Below, piece by piece: positions 63,576-64,000 of a stretch of DNA of 64,000 nt (positions are counted from its first letter, which is position 1; each line of letters begins with the position of its first letter). Source of the stretch: DATAPE01 sp034667525 (GTDB lineage Bacteria; Actinomycetota; CADDZG01; WHSQ01); assembly GCA_034667525.1 (NCBI GenBank), contig JAXDJO010000010.1:1-64000 (forward strand). Direction: 5' to 3'. The position numbers and the translations under genes were made by a program. The notes under the pieces are model-generated. The model was given only the letters and a program-made list of their open reading frames with translations, was not told the origin of the DNA and made no database searches.

Positions 63576-64000
63576 ATGCCGATGCCCTACTACGTGTCGC
63601 CCGAACAGCTCATGAAGGACAAGGCCGACTACGCTCGGAAAGGTATAGCTCGTGGAAAGTCTGTCATCGCGATCGAGTATGCCGAGGGGATCCTGTTCAT
63701 AGCCGAGAACCCGTCCGCGACACTGCACAAGATCTCCGAGATTTACGACAAGATCGCGTTCGCAGGCGTAGGGAAGTTCAACGAGTTCGAGCAGCTCCGC
63801 ATCGGTGGGATCCGGTTGGTTGACGTGAAGGGCTACTCGTACTCCCGAGAGGACGTCACGGCCAAAGGCCTTGCCAATGCTTACTCGCAAACGCTCGGCA
63901 ATATCTTCACTGCCGAATTGAAGCCGTACGAGTGCGAGATCCTCGTTGCAGCGGTGGGCGATCGGACGGAAACGAACGAGCTCTTCCACATCCTCTTCGA
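63576..64000 (+). CDS. prcA: 20S proteasome alpha subunit (partial, runs off the window)
   Basis: ATG 63576 starts MPMPYYVSPEQLMKDKADYARKGIARGKSVIAIEYAEG, followed by LHKISEIYDKIAFAGVGKFNEFEQLRIGGIRLVD: a normal PrcA. About 141 codons are present and the frame is open at the right edge. It begins 11 bases after prcB and closes the order arc-dop-pup-prcB-prcA. Confidence 0.95.
   Translation, partial: MPMPYYVSPEQLMKDKADYARKGIARGKSVIAIEYAEGILFIAENPSATLHKISEIYDKIAFAGVGKFNEFEQLRIGGIRLVDVKGYSYSREDVTAKGLANAYSQTLGNIFTAELKPYECEILVAAVGDRTETNELFHILF

Noticed and set aside
1..64000. CRISPR arrays, insertion sequences, integrases or prophage genes
   Set aside because: No regularly spaced repeats, transposase or integrase frames, or phage structural genes were seen. 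The Holin-X genes belong to a chromosomal family and are not evidence of a phage.

Overview
The window is a compact, high-GC, gene-dense piece of an actinobacterial chromosome. The evidence is a complete Pup-proteasome set (ARC ATPase, Dop, Pup, PrcB, start of PrcA), the actinobacterial order rpmB-recG-rsmD-coaD-sepIVA-like-DUF177-rpmF-rnc-mutM-smc-ftsY-ffh-rpsP-khpA-rimM-trmD, F420-linked genes, and many GTG/TTG starts. Two traits point away from the well-studied Streptomyces/Mycobacterium groups and toward a deep-branching or uncultured lineage: an ATP-type (not GTP-type) PEP carboxykinase and an archaeal-type ApgM phosphoglycerate mutase. That placement is inference. No insertion sequence, prophage, CRISPR array or integrase is visible, and no gene-free stretch exceeds 300 bases.

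Layout. 1-410: 3' end of a 23S rRNA, 5S rRNA and a terminator. 412-2.7 kb: three pseudopilin-like TadE/TadG proteins, a small membrane ORF and a methyltransferase. 2.7-11.8 kb: HU, an ABC exporter, FbiD/CofC and an FrhB-like F420 protein, a serine hydrolase, small enzymes, PlsC and GpsA. 11.8-14.5 kb: a stress-type membrane cassette (LEA-like protein, Holin-X, DUF3618, YihY) behind a SigF/SigB-like promoter; a smaller copy (Holin-X, DUF3618) lies at 20.3-21.0 kb behind the same type of promoter. 14.5-19.5 kb: a Cys/Met-metabolism PLP enzyme with a single-domain Lrp-type regulator, PEP carboxykinase, and thiL-thiD.

21-36.5 kb is the conserved housekeeping block: ribosomal proteins L28, L32 and S16, RecG, RNase III, MutM-like glycosylase, SMC, the SRP pair FtsY/Ffh, and tRNA/rRNA modification. 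36.5-48 kb continues with uvrC-rapZ-yvcK (whiA is missing from its usual place), the lower glycolysis run gap-pgk-tpiA-apgM, a BlaI/M56 regulator-protease pair with a clear palindromic operator, and secG. 48-57 kb holds an orphan solute-binding lipoprotein, tRNA-Leu(GAG), a haem-oxygenase-like enzyme with a glycosyltransferase and a CDGSH protein, a SpoU methyltransferase, an M55 peptidase, and a minus-strand F420-type oxidoreductase/hydrolase/HIT operon. 57-64 kb: an HtrA-type lipoprotein protease, then trmI and the proteasome locus.

Most genes sit in tight operons with 4-base ATGA/GTGA overlaps. The most striking observation is an SMC of 1018 residues whose heads and arms look normal but which appears to have no hinge domain. 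Also notable are a MutM homologue lacking several lesion-recognition residues, a Pup that ends in GGE, matching promoters on two separate DUF3618/Holin-X cassettes, and several conserved genes with no ordinary start codon where one is expected.
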